A stretch of DNA of 64,000 nt, taken from NCBI GenBank assembly GCA_002429615.1, contig DJAN01000286.1, positions 23,819 to 87,818 of the forward strand, written 5' to 3'. The position numbers were made by a program, and so were the translations under genes. Origin of the DNA: Lysobacteraceae bacterium UBA6001 (lineage in GTDB: Bacteria > Pseudomonadota > Gammaproteobacteria > Xanthomonadales > Xanthomonadaceae). The notes beneath the pieces were generated by a model. It saw only the letters and a program-made list of their open reading frames with translations, ran no database searches and was not told the origin of the DNA. Shown piece by piece: positions 57,229 to 64,000 of the stretch (within the stretch, counting starts at the first letter, position 1; each line of letters starts with the position of its first letter).

Positions 57229-59915
57229 CACTCGGTCACCGTGTAGACCTGCTTCAGCCGTACGTCGGCGCTCGATGCACCCAGCTGCACTTCATACCGG
57301 CCCGGATCGACCACGTAGGCCGCGCGCTGCGGGTCATAGACGCGCAGGTCGCGCTCCGGCTGCACCTCGAAGGTGACTTCGCGCTGCTCGCCCGGCTGCA
57401 GGGTGATGCGACTGAAGCCGCGCAGTTCCTTCAGCGCACGCGGGCGCGCCGGATCAAGCGGGCGCAGATAGAGCTGCACCACTTCGTCGGCGGCGACCTT
57501 GCCGCTGTTGCGCACCCGCAGCTTCACCTGCAACGGCTCGCCGGCCTTGCCCTGGCGACGATCGAGCTTGAGCCCGGCGTAGTCGAACTTGGCGTAGCTC
57601 AGGCCGAACCCGAACGGGTACAGCGCCTGCCCTTCGTAGTAGCGATATGTGCGTCCCCGCATCGAATAGTCGTCGAATGCAGGCAGCTTTGCGTCCGCTG
57701 TGTAGAACGTCACCGGCAGGCGGCCGCCCGGGCTGGATTTGCCAAACAGTGCATCGGCCACGGCATCGCCACCGCGCTGCCCGGGATACCACGCCAGCAG
57801 GATCGCCGGCACATGCTGCTGTGCCCAGTCGATCGCCAGCGCCGAGCCGGCGGTCAGCACCGCCACCACCGGCTTGCCGGTGCCCTGCAAGGCTTCGAGC
57901 AGTTCGCGCTGCGGTTTGGGCAGGCGCAGGTCGGTGCGGTCGCCACCGGCGAAGCCCGGATAGCTGACATCCATCTCCTCGCCTTCGACATCGCCGGTGA
58001 GTCCACCCACGAAGATCACCGCGTCGGCATCCCGCGCGGCCTGCAATGCCTCCTGCAACGGCGGCGCCCCGCCCGGCAGACGCCAGGCCAGGCGCACCGC
58101 GGCATCGCGTTCGTGCTCGTAGTATTCCAGCCGCAGGTCGTAGGCCTGGCCACCGCGCAATTCGACCTGGGCGTGCTCGGCCTGGGCACGATCGGCGTTG
58201 GTCCAGCGGTCGAGCACGCGCTTGCCGTCAATGTAGAGACGGAAGCCGTCATTGGCGGTGACACTGAGGTCGTAGGTGCCATCACGCGGCGGCAGCAGCT
58301 GACCGGTCCAGCGCACGCTGAAGTCGTCGTTGCCGAGCGCCTTGTCCCGGCTCAGCTCGCCGCGGGCAACGGCATCGTCGGTCGGGGCGCCGCGGTCCCA
58401 GCGGAAGGCGACGTGCGAATCCAGGCGCGTCAACGCCGGTTCGCCCTTCAGGTCCTTGCCACGGAAATATGCCCCCATCAGGCCGCGCTCGTTCGCCAGC
58501 GCGGTGGGGCGCAGGTAGCGCGGCTCGATGGGGCTGTCGGCGTCGGGGTCCTCGCGGCGCTCGACCAGGTCGCTGCCGCGGGCGTACACCACTTCGGCGT
58601 TGGGCAGCGCCTTGCGGATGCCGGCCAGTACGGTGACGGGCGCCGCCGGCGTGCCGTAGTAATTGCCGAGCAGCGCCATCGGGTCATCGGCGGTCGGGCC
58701 GATCACCGCAACGCGCTTGATCGATGGCGACAGCGGCAGCACACCATCATTCTTCAGCAATACCAACGATTCGCTGGCCGCACGCAGCGCCAGTTCGTCA
58801 TGCGCCGGGGCCTGGTTCACCGTGTAGGGAATGTTGGCGTAGGGCACGCGCTCGGGCGGATCGAACATGCCCAGTCGCATGCGCGCGGTAAACAGCTCGG
58901 TCACCGCCGTGTCGATCTCGGCCTCGCTGACCAGTCCCTGCTTCACCGCCTGGGTCAGCGAGGCATAGGTCTTGCCGCAATCCAGCGCCAGCCCGCGTTT
59001 GACCGCCAGCGCGGACGCTTCCTCGGCGGTGCCGACCAGCTTGTGGTGCTTGTAGATGTCTTCGACCGAATCGCAGTCGGAGACCACATAGCCCTTGAAG
59101 CCCCAGTCGCGACGCAGGGTGTCCTGCAGCAGCAGCTGGCTGGCCGAGGCGGATTCGCCATTGACCCGGTTGTAGGCGCCCATGACCGCATCGACATGTC
59201 CCTCCTGCACCAGTGCCTGGAACGCCGGCAGATAGGTTTCATGGAGGTCGCGCGGATCCGGACGCACATCCACCTCATGCCGCGTCGCCTCCGGGCCGCT
59301 GTGCACAGCGAAGTGCTTGGCGGTGGCATCGACCTTGCGGTATTTCGGATCATCGCCCTGCAGGCCCTGCACGAAGTTCACGCCCATGCGCGAAGTCAGG
59401 TACGGGTCTTCGCCGTAGGTCTCCTGCCCCCGGCCCCAGCGCGGGTCGCGGAAGATGTTGATGTTCGGCGACCAGAACGTCAGGCCCTGGTAGCGGCCGT
59501 GCTGGCCCTGGCGCAGGAACTCGTGGTGCTTGGCGCGCGCCTCGTCGCTGATGGTGGTGGCGACCTGGTGCATCAGCGGTGCATCGAAGGTGGCCGCCAG
59601 GGCGATCGCCTGCGGGAACACCGTGGCGCCGCCGGCGCGTGCCACGCCGTGCAGCGCTTCGTTCCACCAGTCGTAGGCGGGCACGCCGAGGCGGGGAATC
59701 GCCGCGGCGCTGTTCTGCATCTGGCTGACCTTCTCCTCCAGCGTCATGCGCGAGACCAGATCGGCGGCGCGTTCCTCGAAGCCGCGATCCGGGTCCAGAT
59801 ACAGCGGGCGCTGCGCGGATGCCGGTGCATCGGCGGCGGCGGCCGCCAGCGGGAGCAGCGACAGCGCCACCGCCAGGGCGATGGCGCGGTGGCCACGGGG
59901 GGACAGCAATGGCAT
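57228..59915 (-). CDS. GH3 beta-xylosidase/beta-glucosidase with PA14 insert, exported
   Basis: The 895-residue enzyme has a signal peptide (ALAVALSLLPLAAAAADA) and a GH3 N-terminal barrel (NEALHGVARAGGATVFPQAIALAATFD, KHFAVHSGPEATRHEVD) with nucleophile Asp280 in YVVSDCDSVEDI. The second domain is interrupted by a PA14 module at about residues 478-625 (GLMGAYFRGKDL... DGTYDLSVTANDGFRLYIDGKRV), and a C-terminal fibronectin-like domain ends it. The sequence around the active site resembles XylA/Xyl3-type xylosidases. ATG 59915 stands one base after the GH43 stop, with AGGAG inside that gene. It probably releases xylose from xylo-oligosaccharides in the periplasm. Confidence 0.92.
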   Translation of the reverse strand: MPLLSPRGHRAIALAVALSLLPLAAAAADAPASAQRPLYLDPDRGFEERAADLVSRMTLEEKVSQMQNSAAAIPRLGVPAYDWWNEALHGVARAGGATVFPQAIALAATFDAPLMHQVATTISDEARAKHHEFLRQGQHGRYQGLTFWSPNINIFRDPRWGRGQETYGEDPYLTSRMGVNFVQGLQGDDPKYRKVDATAKHFAVHSGPEATRHEVDVRPDPRDLHETYLPAFQALVQEGHVDAVMGAYNRVNGESASASQLLLQDTLRRDWGFKGYVVSDCDSVEDIYKHHKLVGTAEEASALAVKRGLALDCGKTYASLTQAVKQGLVSEAEIDTAVTELFTARMRLGMFDPPERVPYANIPYTVNQAPAHDELALRAASESLVLLKNDGVLPLSPSIKRVAVIGPTADDPMALLGNYYGTPAAPVTVLAGIRKALPNAEVVYARGSDLVERREDPDADSPIEPRYLRPTALANERGLMGAYFRGKDLKGEPALTRLDSHVAFRWDRGAPTDDAVARGELSRDKALGNDDFSVRWTGQLLPPRDGTYDLSVTANDGFRLYIDGKRVLDRWTNADRAQAEHAQVELRGGQAYDLRLEYYEHERDAAVRLAWRLPGGAPPLQEALQAARDADAVIFVGGLTGDVEGEEMDVSYPGFAGGDRTDLRLPKPQRELLEALQGTGKPVVAVLTAGSALAIDWAQQHVPAILLAWYPGQRGGDAVADALFGKSSPGGRLPVTFYTADAKLPAFDDYSMRGRTYRYYEGQALYPFGFGLSYAKFDYAGLKLDRRQGKAGEPLQVKLRVRNSGKVAADEVVQLYLRPLDPARPRALKELRGFSRITLQPGEQREVTFEVQPERDLRVYDPQRAAYVVDPGRYEVQLGASSADVRLKQVYTVTE

Positions 59916-59916
59916 G

Positions 59917-61617
59917 TCAGTGCTCCTGGAAGGGGGCCGCTTCGGCCCTGGCATAAGGCCCGACCGTGACGCCGACGAAGCCGCCGGCCAGATCGGTGCT
60001 CAACACATGGATGTCCTCGCCCTCGCGCAGCGGCTGCCAGCCGGCGCCGCTGTCGAAGGCGAAATCGCCGCGCCCCGCATCCCCGTGGATGCGCAGGCGC
60101 AATGTCTCGGCCGCGGGCAACAACCGCTGCGCCACGATGCGCCGCCCCTCTGGCGTCTGCCGCTGCAGGAACAGCTGCAGGCCCTGCGCCGTGCGCTGGA
60201 TACCGAACACGTACCAGTGCGCCTCGTCCTGGTATAGCGCCAGGCCGGCGGTCACGCCGGGAGCATCGGGCGCCTGCATTTGCACCTCGGCGTCGAAGCG
60301 CGCGTGCTGTTGGCGACGCGCGAGGAATGACGGCAGACCGTGGCCGTCCAGGCCATCGGCCTGGGGTTCGATCAACAGCGTGCCCGGTTGCCGGCGCACG
60401 TCCGCCCACCGCGGCGGCGCACGCAGGCTGATCCATTCCGGCCGCAATGCGGGCGCGGAAAAGTCGTCATGCCAGCGGAAGTTGCCGCTCAACGGCGCCT
60501 GCGTGGCGCTGGCGCGCATCCAAGACGGCGCGCTCGCCACCTGTGGAATGGCGTGACCCGGATCGAGGATCACCGGCCAGCCATCGCGCCACTCCACCGG
60601 CAGCAGGAACGTCTCGCGCCCCGTCTGGTAATGTCCGTCGCCGTAGATGCGGCTGGCGAGGAACAGCGCCCACCAACGCCCGTCACGGCCTTCGACGAGA
60701 TCGGCATGGCCCGCGTTGGCGATCGGATCCGGGCGATCGGCGGGCAGATCACGCTGGGTGAGGATGGGGTTGTGCGCGTAGGGTTGGAACGGCCCCCATG
60801 GCGAGCGCGCGCGCAACACCACCTGCGAATGCTGCGGCCCGGTGCCACCCTCGGCACAGGACAGGTAGTACCAGCCATCGCGGTGATACAGGTGCGGCCC
60901 TTCGATCCAGATCGGCTGCGTCTCCGGCGCCACGCCACCATCGAGCAGCACCGTGCGCGGCCCCTGCGGCTGGCCGCTGGCCAGGTCGAACGCCTGCAGC
61001 CAGATGGCGCGATGCCCTGGATAACGCGGCGTGCCCTGCGGCGGGCCATTGTTGAGGAGGTAGGCGCGGCCGTCGTCGTCGATGAACAGCGACGGATCGA
61101 TGCCATCCACGTCCTTGAGCCACACCGGGTCCGACCACGGCCCGGCCGGATCTTTCGCGGTGACGTAGTAGTTGCCGCCGTTGTCCACGGCGGTATTGAA
61201 GATGTAGAAGGTGTCGCCGTGGTGCGCGATGCTCGGTGCGAATACGCCGCGCGAGGTGCCCAGTCCGGAGAAATCGAGCTGTCCGGGTCGGTCGATGGCA
61301 TGCCCGAGCAGCCGCCAGTGCACCAGGTCCTCGCTCTCGAACACCGGGATGCCCGGGAAATACGCGAACGTGGAGTTGACCAGGTAGTAACGGTCTCCCA
61401 CCCGCGTCACCGCGGGATCCGGGTAGAAGCCGGCCAGCACCGGGTTGCGGTACTGCAGCGCGCCCAGCGGCACGGCGAAGGCGGCATCGTCGCCTTGATA
61501 CACGAAGTCGTCGAAGGCGACCGGCGAGGCAGCCCACGCGGACAGGCTCGCGCACGCCAGCATCGCGGTGACGAGGCCATGCGACAGGCGGGCGCGCAAC
61601 ATGCTTACCAGTCCCAC
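59917..61617 (-). CDS. GH43 beta-xylosidase/arabinofuranosidase, exported
   Basis: The 566-residue protein has a signal peptide ending SAWAA at about residue 30, a GH43 propeller (Asp67 in FYPDPA, Asp174 in GIDPS, Glu239 in IEGPH) and a C-terminal concanavalin-like domain. It is a clear paralogue of the enzyme at 21501-23183, with the same motif spacing. ATG 61617 lies inside the end of the ManD gene with GGAGG eight bases upstream; ATG 61602 is a weaker alternative. Fourth gene from the end of the glucuronoxylan operon, transcribed before GH3. Confidence 0.93.
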   Translation of the reverse strand: MGLVSMLRARLSHGLVTAMLACASLSAWAASPVAFDDFVYQGDDAAFAVPLGALQYRNPVLAGFYPDPAVTRVGDRYYLVNSTFAYFPGIPVFESEDLVHWRLLGHAIDRPGQLDFSGLGTSRGVFAPSIAHHGDTFYIFNTAVDNGGNYYVTAKDPAGPWSDPVWLKDVDGIDPSLFIDDDGRAYLLNNGPPQGTPRYPGHRAIWLQAFDLASGQPQGPRTVLLDGGVAPETQPIWIEGPHLYHRDGWYYLSCAEGGTGPQHSQVVLRARSPWGPFQPYAHNPILTQRDLPADRPDPIANAGHADLVEGRDGRWWALFLASRIYGDGHYQTGRETFLLPVEWRDGWPVILDPGHAIPQVASAPSWMRASATQAPLSGNFRWHDDFSAPALRPEWISLRAPPRWADVRRQPGTLLIEPQADGLDGHGLPSFLARRQQHARFDAEVQMQAPDAPGVTAGLALYQDEAHWYVFGIQRTAQGLQLFLQRQTPEGRRIVAQRLLPAAETLRLRIHGDAGRGDFAFDSGAGWQPLREGEDIHVLSTDLAGGFVGVTVGPYARAEAAPFQEH

Positions 61618-62864
61618 ATCGCACCGTCCTCCAGCCGCGCGACCGGCAGCTGGCGTGGCACATACGGATAACGGGCCGCGAGCTTCTCGTCCAGCGACAC
61701 GCCATGGCCGGGGCTGTCGCCGACATGCAGGCGGCCGGCACGGAATGCGTAGTCGTGCGGGAACACTTCCAGCATCTGCTCGCTATGGAACATGTACTCC
61801 TGGATGCCGAAGTTCGGCACCCAGGTATCGAAGTGCAGCGCCGCGCCCATGCACACCGGCGACAGGTCGGTGGCGCCGTGGAAGCCGGTGCGCACCTGGT
61901 AGAGCGCCGCGAAATCCGCCAGGCGGCGCACATGGGTGATGCCGCCCGCGTGCACGATCGTGGTGCGGATATAGTCGATGAGTTGTTTTTCGATGAGGTA
62001 CTTGCAGTCCCAGATCGAGTTGAACACCTCGCCCACCGCCAGCGGCGTCACCGAATGCTGGCGGATCAGCTCGAACGACTGCTGGTTCTCCGCCGGCGTG
62101 GCGTCTTCCATCCAGAACAGCCGGTACGGCTCCAGGCTGCGCGCCAGCCGTGCGGCTTCGATTGGGGTCAGGCGGTGGTGCACATCGTGCAGCAGCTCGA
62201 TTTCATCGCCGTGGTCTTTCCGCAGCTGCTCGAACAGGCGTGGCGCGATCTCCAGATAGCGCGGCGTGGACCACACGGTCTCCGCCGGCAGTTCGCTTTC
62301 CGCCGGCTCGTAGGGTTTGCCGGCGGTGGAGATGCCATAGGCCTTCTTCACACCGGGTACGCCGCATTGCGCACGGATCGCGAGGAAGCCCATCTCGCGG
62401 TACTTGCCGACCTCGTCACTGGCCTCGGCGATGTCGCGGCCGTTGGCATGCGCGTAGACCAGCGCGCCCTCGCGCGAACGGCCGCCAAGCAGCTGGTAGA
62501 TCGGCAGGCCGGCCATCTTGCCAAGGATGTCCCACAGCGCCACGTCGACGGCGGCGATCGCGCTCATCGTCACCGGCCCGCGCCGCCAATAGGCCCCGCG
62601 ATAGAAGAACTGCCAGGTGTCCTCGATGCGTCCGGCGTCACGGCCGATCAGGTTCGGCACCACGTGTTCCTGCAGATACGCTGCCACCGCCAGCTCGCGG
62701 CCGTTGAGCGTGGCATCACCCCACCCGACCACGCCGCTGCGGGTGACGATCTTCAAGGTGACGAAGTTGCGGCCGGGGCTGGTGACGATCACCTTGGCCT
62801 CGACGATCTCGCGGTCGCGATGGCTGCCCTGGGTCGGCGGAGCGGATTCGATGGCGGGATTCAT
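61605..62864 (-). CDS. manD: D-mannonate dehydratase, enolase superfamily (ManD type)
   Basis: The enzyme removes water from D-mannonate to form 2-keto-3-deoxygluconate. The 419-residue product has the enolase-superfamily metal ligands Asp227 (LLHDVHH), Glu253 (FWMEDATP) and Glu279 (VGEVFNS), with the 26-residue spacing of ManD, and the capping N-terminal domain ([33 protein letters not shown]). [14 protein letters not shown] also fits ManD/RspA. It replaces the unrelated UxuA found in enteric bacteria. It lies 22 bases after the esterase gene and overlaps the GH43 start. Confidence 0.9.
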   Translation of the reverse strand: MNPAIESAPPTQGSHRDREIVEAKVIVTSPGRNFVTLKIVTRSGVVGWGDATLNGRELAVAAYLQEHVVPNLIGRDAGRIEDTWQFFYRGAYWRRGPVTMSAIAAVDVALWDILGKMAGLPIYQLLGGRSREGALVYAHANGRDIAEASDEVGKYREMGFLAIRAQCGVPGVKKAYGISTAGKPYEPAESELPAETVWSTPRYLEIAPRLFEQLRKDHGDEIELLHDVHHRLTPIEAARLARSLEPYRLFWMEDATPAENQQSFELIRQHSVTPLAVGEVFNSIWDCKYLIEKQLIDYIRTTIVHAGGITHVRRLADFAALYQVRTGFHGATDLSPVCMGAALHFDTWVPNFGIQEYMFHSEQMLEVFPHDYAFRAGRLHVGDSPGHGVSLDEKLAARYPYVPRQLPVARLEDGAMWDW

Positions 62865-62886
62865 CTGCGGGTTCCGTGGAAAGGGG

Positions 62887-63999
62887 TCATTGCACCGGGA
62901 TTTCGAATGGGCCGGCCGGCAGGCCATTGCCGTCGTAGAGCGTGCACACCGGGCTGTCGGCCCAGCAGTAGCGCACGCGCTGCACGTCCATGCCGGCGGG
63001 CACCGCCAGCCATACGCGGTCGCCATCGAGGCGCGCGTCGGCGTAGCGGCAGCTGCCGACGGCCGTGCCGCACAGTTCGAAGCCAATCGGATGCGCGGCG
63101 CTGTAGGCCACCAGGCCACGCTCGATGTCGCCGAAGCGCAGCGCCACCGCCGTGCCCTCGCGCGTGGCGCCGAGGGGCACCGGGCCGGATGGGGCCAGTG
63201 CCTCGCCATACACGACGTGCCGGGCGGCACGCGCCAGGCGCCGGCCCAGTTCCTGCTTGTTGGCCGGGTGGATGTCGGTGCGTTCGCCGATATCCACCGC
63301 CACCGCGAGCCCGCTGCGGGGATCGTCGGCCGCCACGCGACGCTGCTGTTCGCGCAATGCCGCCGAGCCGCTTTCCACCGGCACGGTGGACGGCGCGCCG
63401 TAGCCGGCCAGTTGCACGATCAGCAGCGGCAGGTCATGGCCGAACTGCCGGCGCAGGTCCTGGCGATACAGTCGCAACAGGCGCCCATACAGTTCCGGCT
63501 CGAAGGTGTTGGACTCGCCCTGGTACCACAGCGCGCCGCGCAGCGCGTAGTTGCCCAGCGGCGCGATCATGCCGTTGTAGAGCGTGGACAGGCCGGTAGC
63601 CGATTGCCACGGCGCGCGTGGCGGCGATGGGAAATCGCGCGGCATGGCGCGATATTGCCAACCCGCCAGCGGCACGCGGCTGCCGTCGGCGAGGATCACG
63701 CCCTGCACGTCGGCCGGCCCGATCAGGCCGCCGTCGCGATAGGTGTCCAGTACCGCGACGGTGACGAGGTTGCGCCCCTCGTGCAGGGTGCCGGCCGGTA
63801 GCGCATAGCGGCGCGGCTCGCCGCCGTTGCTGCTGCCCACCGCGCGGCCGTTGACCCAGGTCATGTCGATCTCATCGGCGGTGCCGATGGCGAGCGTGCG
63901 CGCCTGCTGCGCCTGCGCGGCGGTCAGCGTCAGCTCGGCGCGGAACCACACCAGCCCGTCGAACGCGGCCAATGCCGGCACGCCCCAGTGCTCCCACGC
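62887..63999 (-). CDS. Sialate O-acetylesterase-like carbohydrate esterase (5' end outside window)
   Basis: About 370 C-terminal residues are visible; the frame stays open to the window edge through [14 protein letters not shown], so the true start is beyond 64000. A galactose-binding-like strand region ([33 protein letters not shown]) is inserted, followed by [11 protein letters not shown] and [15 protein letters not shown], which hold the Gly/Asn and the Asp-x-x-His of the SGNH-type active site. In xylan loci this family removes acetyl groups from glucuronoxylan. It is the most upstream visible gene of the ManD-GH43-GH3-uxuB operon; the promoter is not in the window. Confidence 0.9.
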   Translation of the reverse strand, partial: AWEHWGVPALAAFDGLVWFRAELTLTAAQAQQARTLAIGTADEIDMTWVNGRAVGSSNGGEPRRYALPAGTLHEGRNLVTVAVLDTYRDGGLIGPADVQGVILADGSRVPLAGWQYRAMPRDFPSPPRAPWQSATGLSTLYNGMIAPLGNYALRGALWYQGESNTFEPELYGRLLRLYRQDLRRQFGHDLPLLIVQLAGYGAPSTVPVESGSAALREQQRRVAADDPRSGLAVAVDIGERTDIHPANKQELGRRLARAARHVVYGEALAPSGPVPLGATREGTAVALRFGDIERGLVAYSAAHPIGFELCGTAVGSCRYADARLDGDRVWLAVPAGMDVQRVRYCWADSPVCTLYDGNGLPAGPFEIPVQ

Positions 64000-64000
64000 G

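Overview
The window comes from the chromosome of a GC-rich gammaproteobacterium, most probably a xanthomonad (Pseudoxanthomonas / Stenotrophomonas / Luteimonas type). The evidence is the GC-rich codon use, the TonB receptor plus glycoside hydrolase loci, the glucuronate genes organised as in Xanthomonas xylan loci, and short palindromes ending in GTAG that resemble the REP elements of Stenotrophomonas. I see no rRNA, tRNA, CRISPR array, phage or insertion sequence. The first ~1.3 kb is visibly less GC-rich and uses codons rare elsewhere here (ATA, AGG, TTA), so it may be the end of an acquired segment.

Layout. 1-3.6 kb: end of a di-haem peroxidase gene, a lipoprotein, a MarC-type membrane protein and a sulfatase. 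3.7-8.7 kb: tetR - membrane fusion protein - RND pump operon with twin palindromic operators. 8.8-11 kb: Fur-box-controlled siderophore receptor. 11-18.3 kb: small regulators and redox genes (SDR/AraC pair, TetR, LysR with a divergent VOC-SRPBCC-OYE operon, a cysteine-containing exported protein, an M14 peptidase). 18.4-21.3 kb: CorA/ZntB transporter and PoxB. 21.5-36.8 kb: xylan and glucuronate use, with two GH43 enzymes, an aldose epimerase, a GPH symporter, a large TonB receptor, then divergently an ExuT-like transporter, UxaC, a GH2 enzyme and a GH10 xylanase. Three LacI-type operators with an AGCGCT core lie in the divergent promoter. 36.9-43.6 kb: HPP membrane protein, TetR/methyltransferase pair, small membrane protein, and a two-gene unit of a membrane-anchored CHAT-domain putative protease and an amidohydrolase with a twin-arginine signal. 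43.9-54.1 kb: a redox/stress island with bicupin, soluble histidine kinase and Dps in one direction, and PAS histidine kinase, FixJ-type regulator, orphan receiver, chloroperoxidase-like hydrolase, MFS transporter, FAD monooxygenase, peroxiredoxin and DsbA-like protein in the other. 54.1-55.6 kb: an NTF2-like exported protein and a toxin-antitoxin-like pair (HicA-like small protein plus HTH protein) with its own promoter/operator. 55.8-64 kb: second half of the glucuronoxylan pathway, one tightly packed operon of an acetylesterase (cut by the window edge), ManD-type mannonate dehydratase, GH43, GH3 and UxuB.

How it works together. GH10, GH43, GH3 and the esterase would convert acetylated glucuronoxylan to xylose and (methyl)glucuronate. 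The large TonB receptor, the GPH symporter and the ExuT-like carrier import the products. UxaC, UxuB and ManD together take glucuronate through fructuronate and mannonate to 2-keto-3-deoxygluconate. The pathway is split over two loci 19 kb apart.

The most interesting candidates for undescribed biology are the CHAT / amidohydrolase pair, both predicted to act outside the cytoplasm; the HicA-like / HTH module with a repeated TGACAAC operator; and a shared CATACCTTGGTATG-type element that appears to tie the Dps-kinase-bicupin operon, the two-component genes and the hydrolase gene into one regulon.
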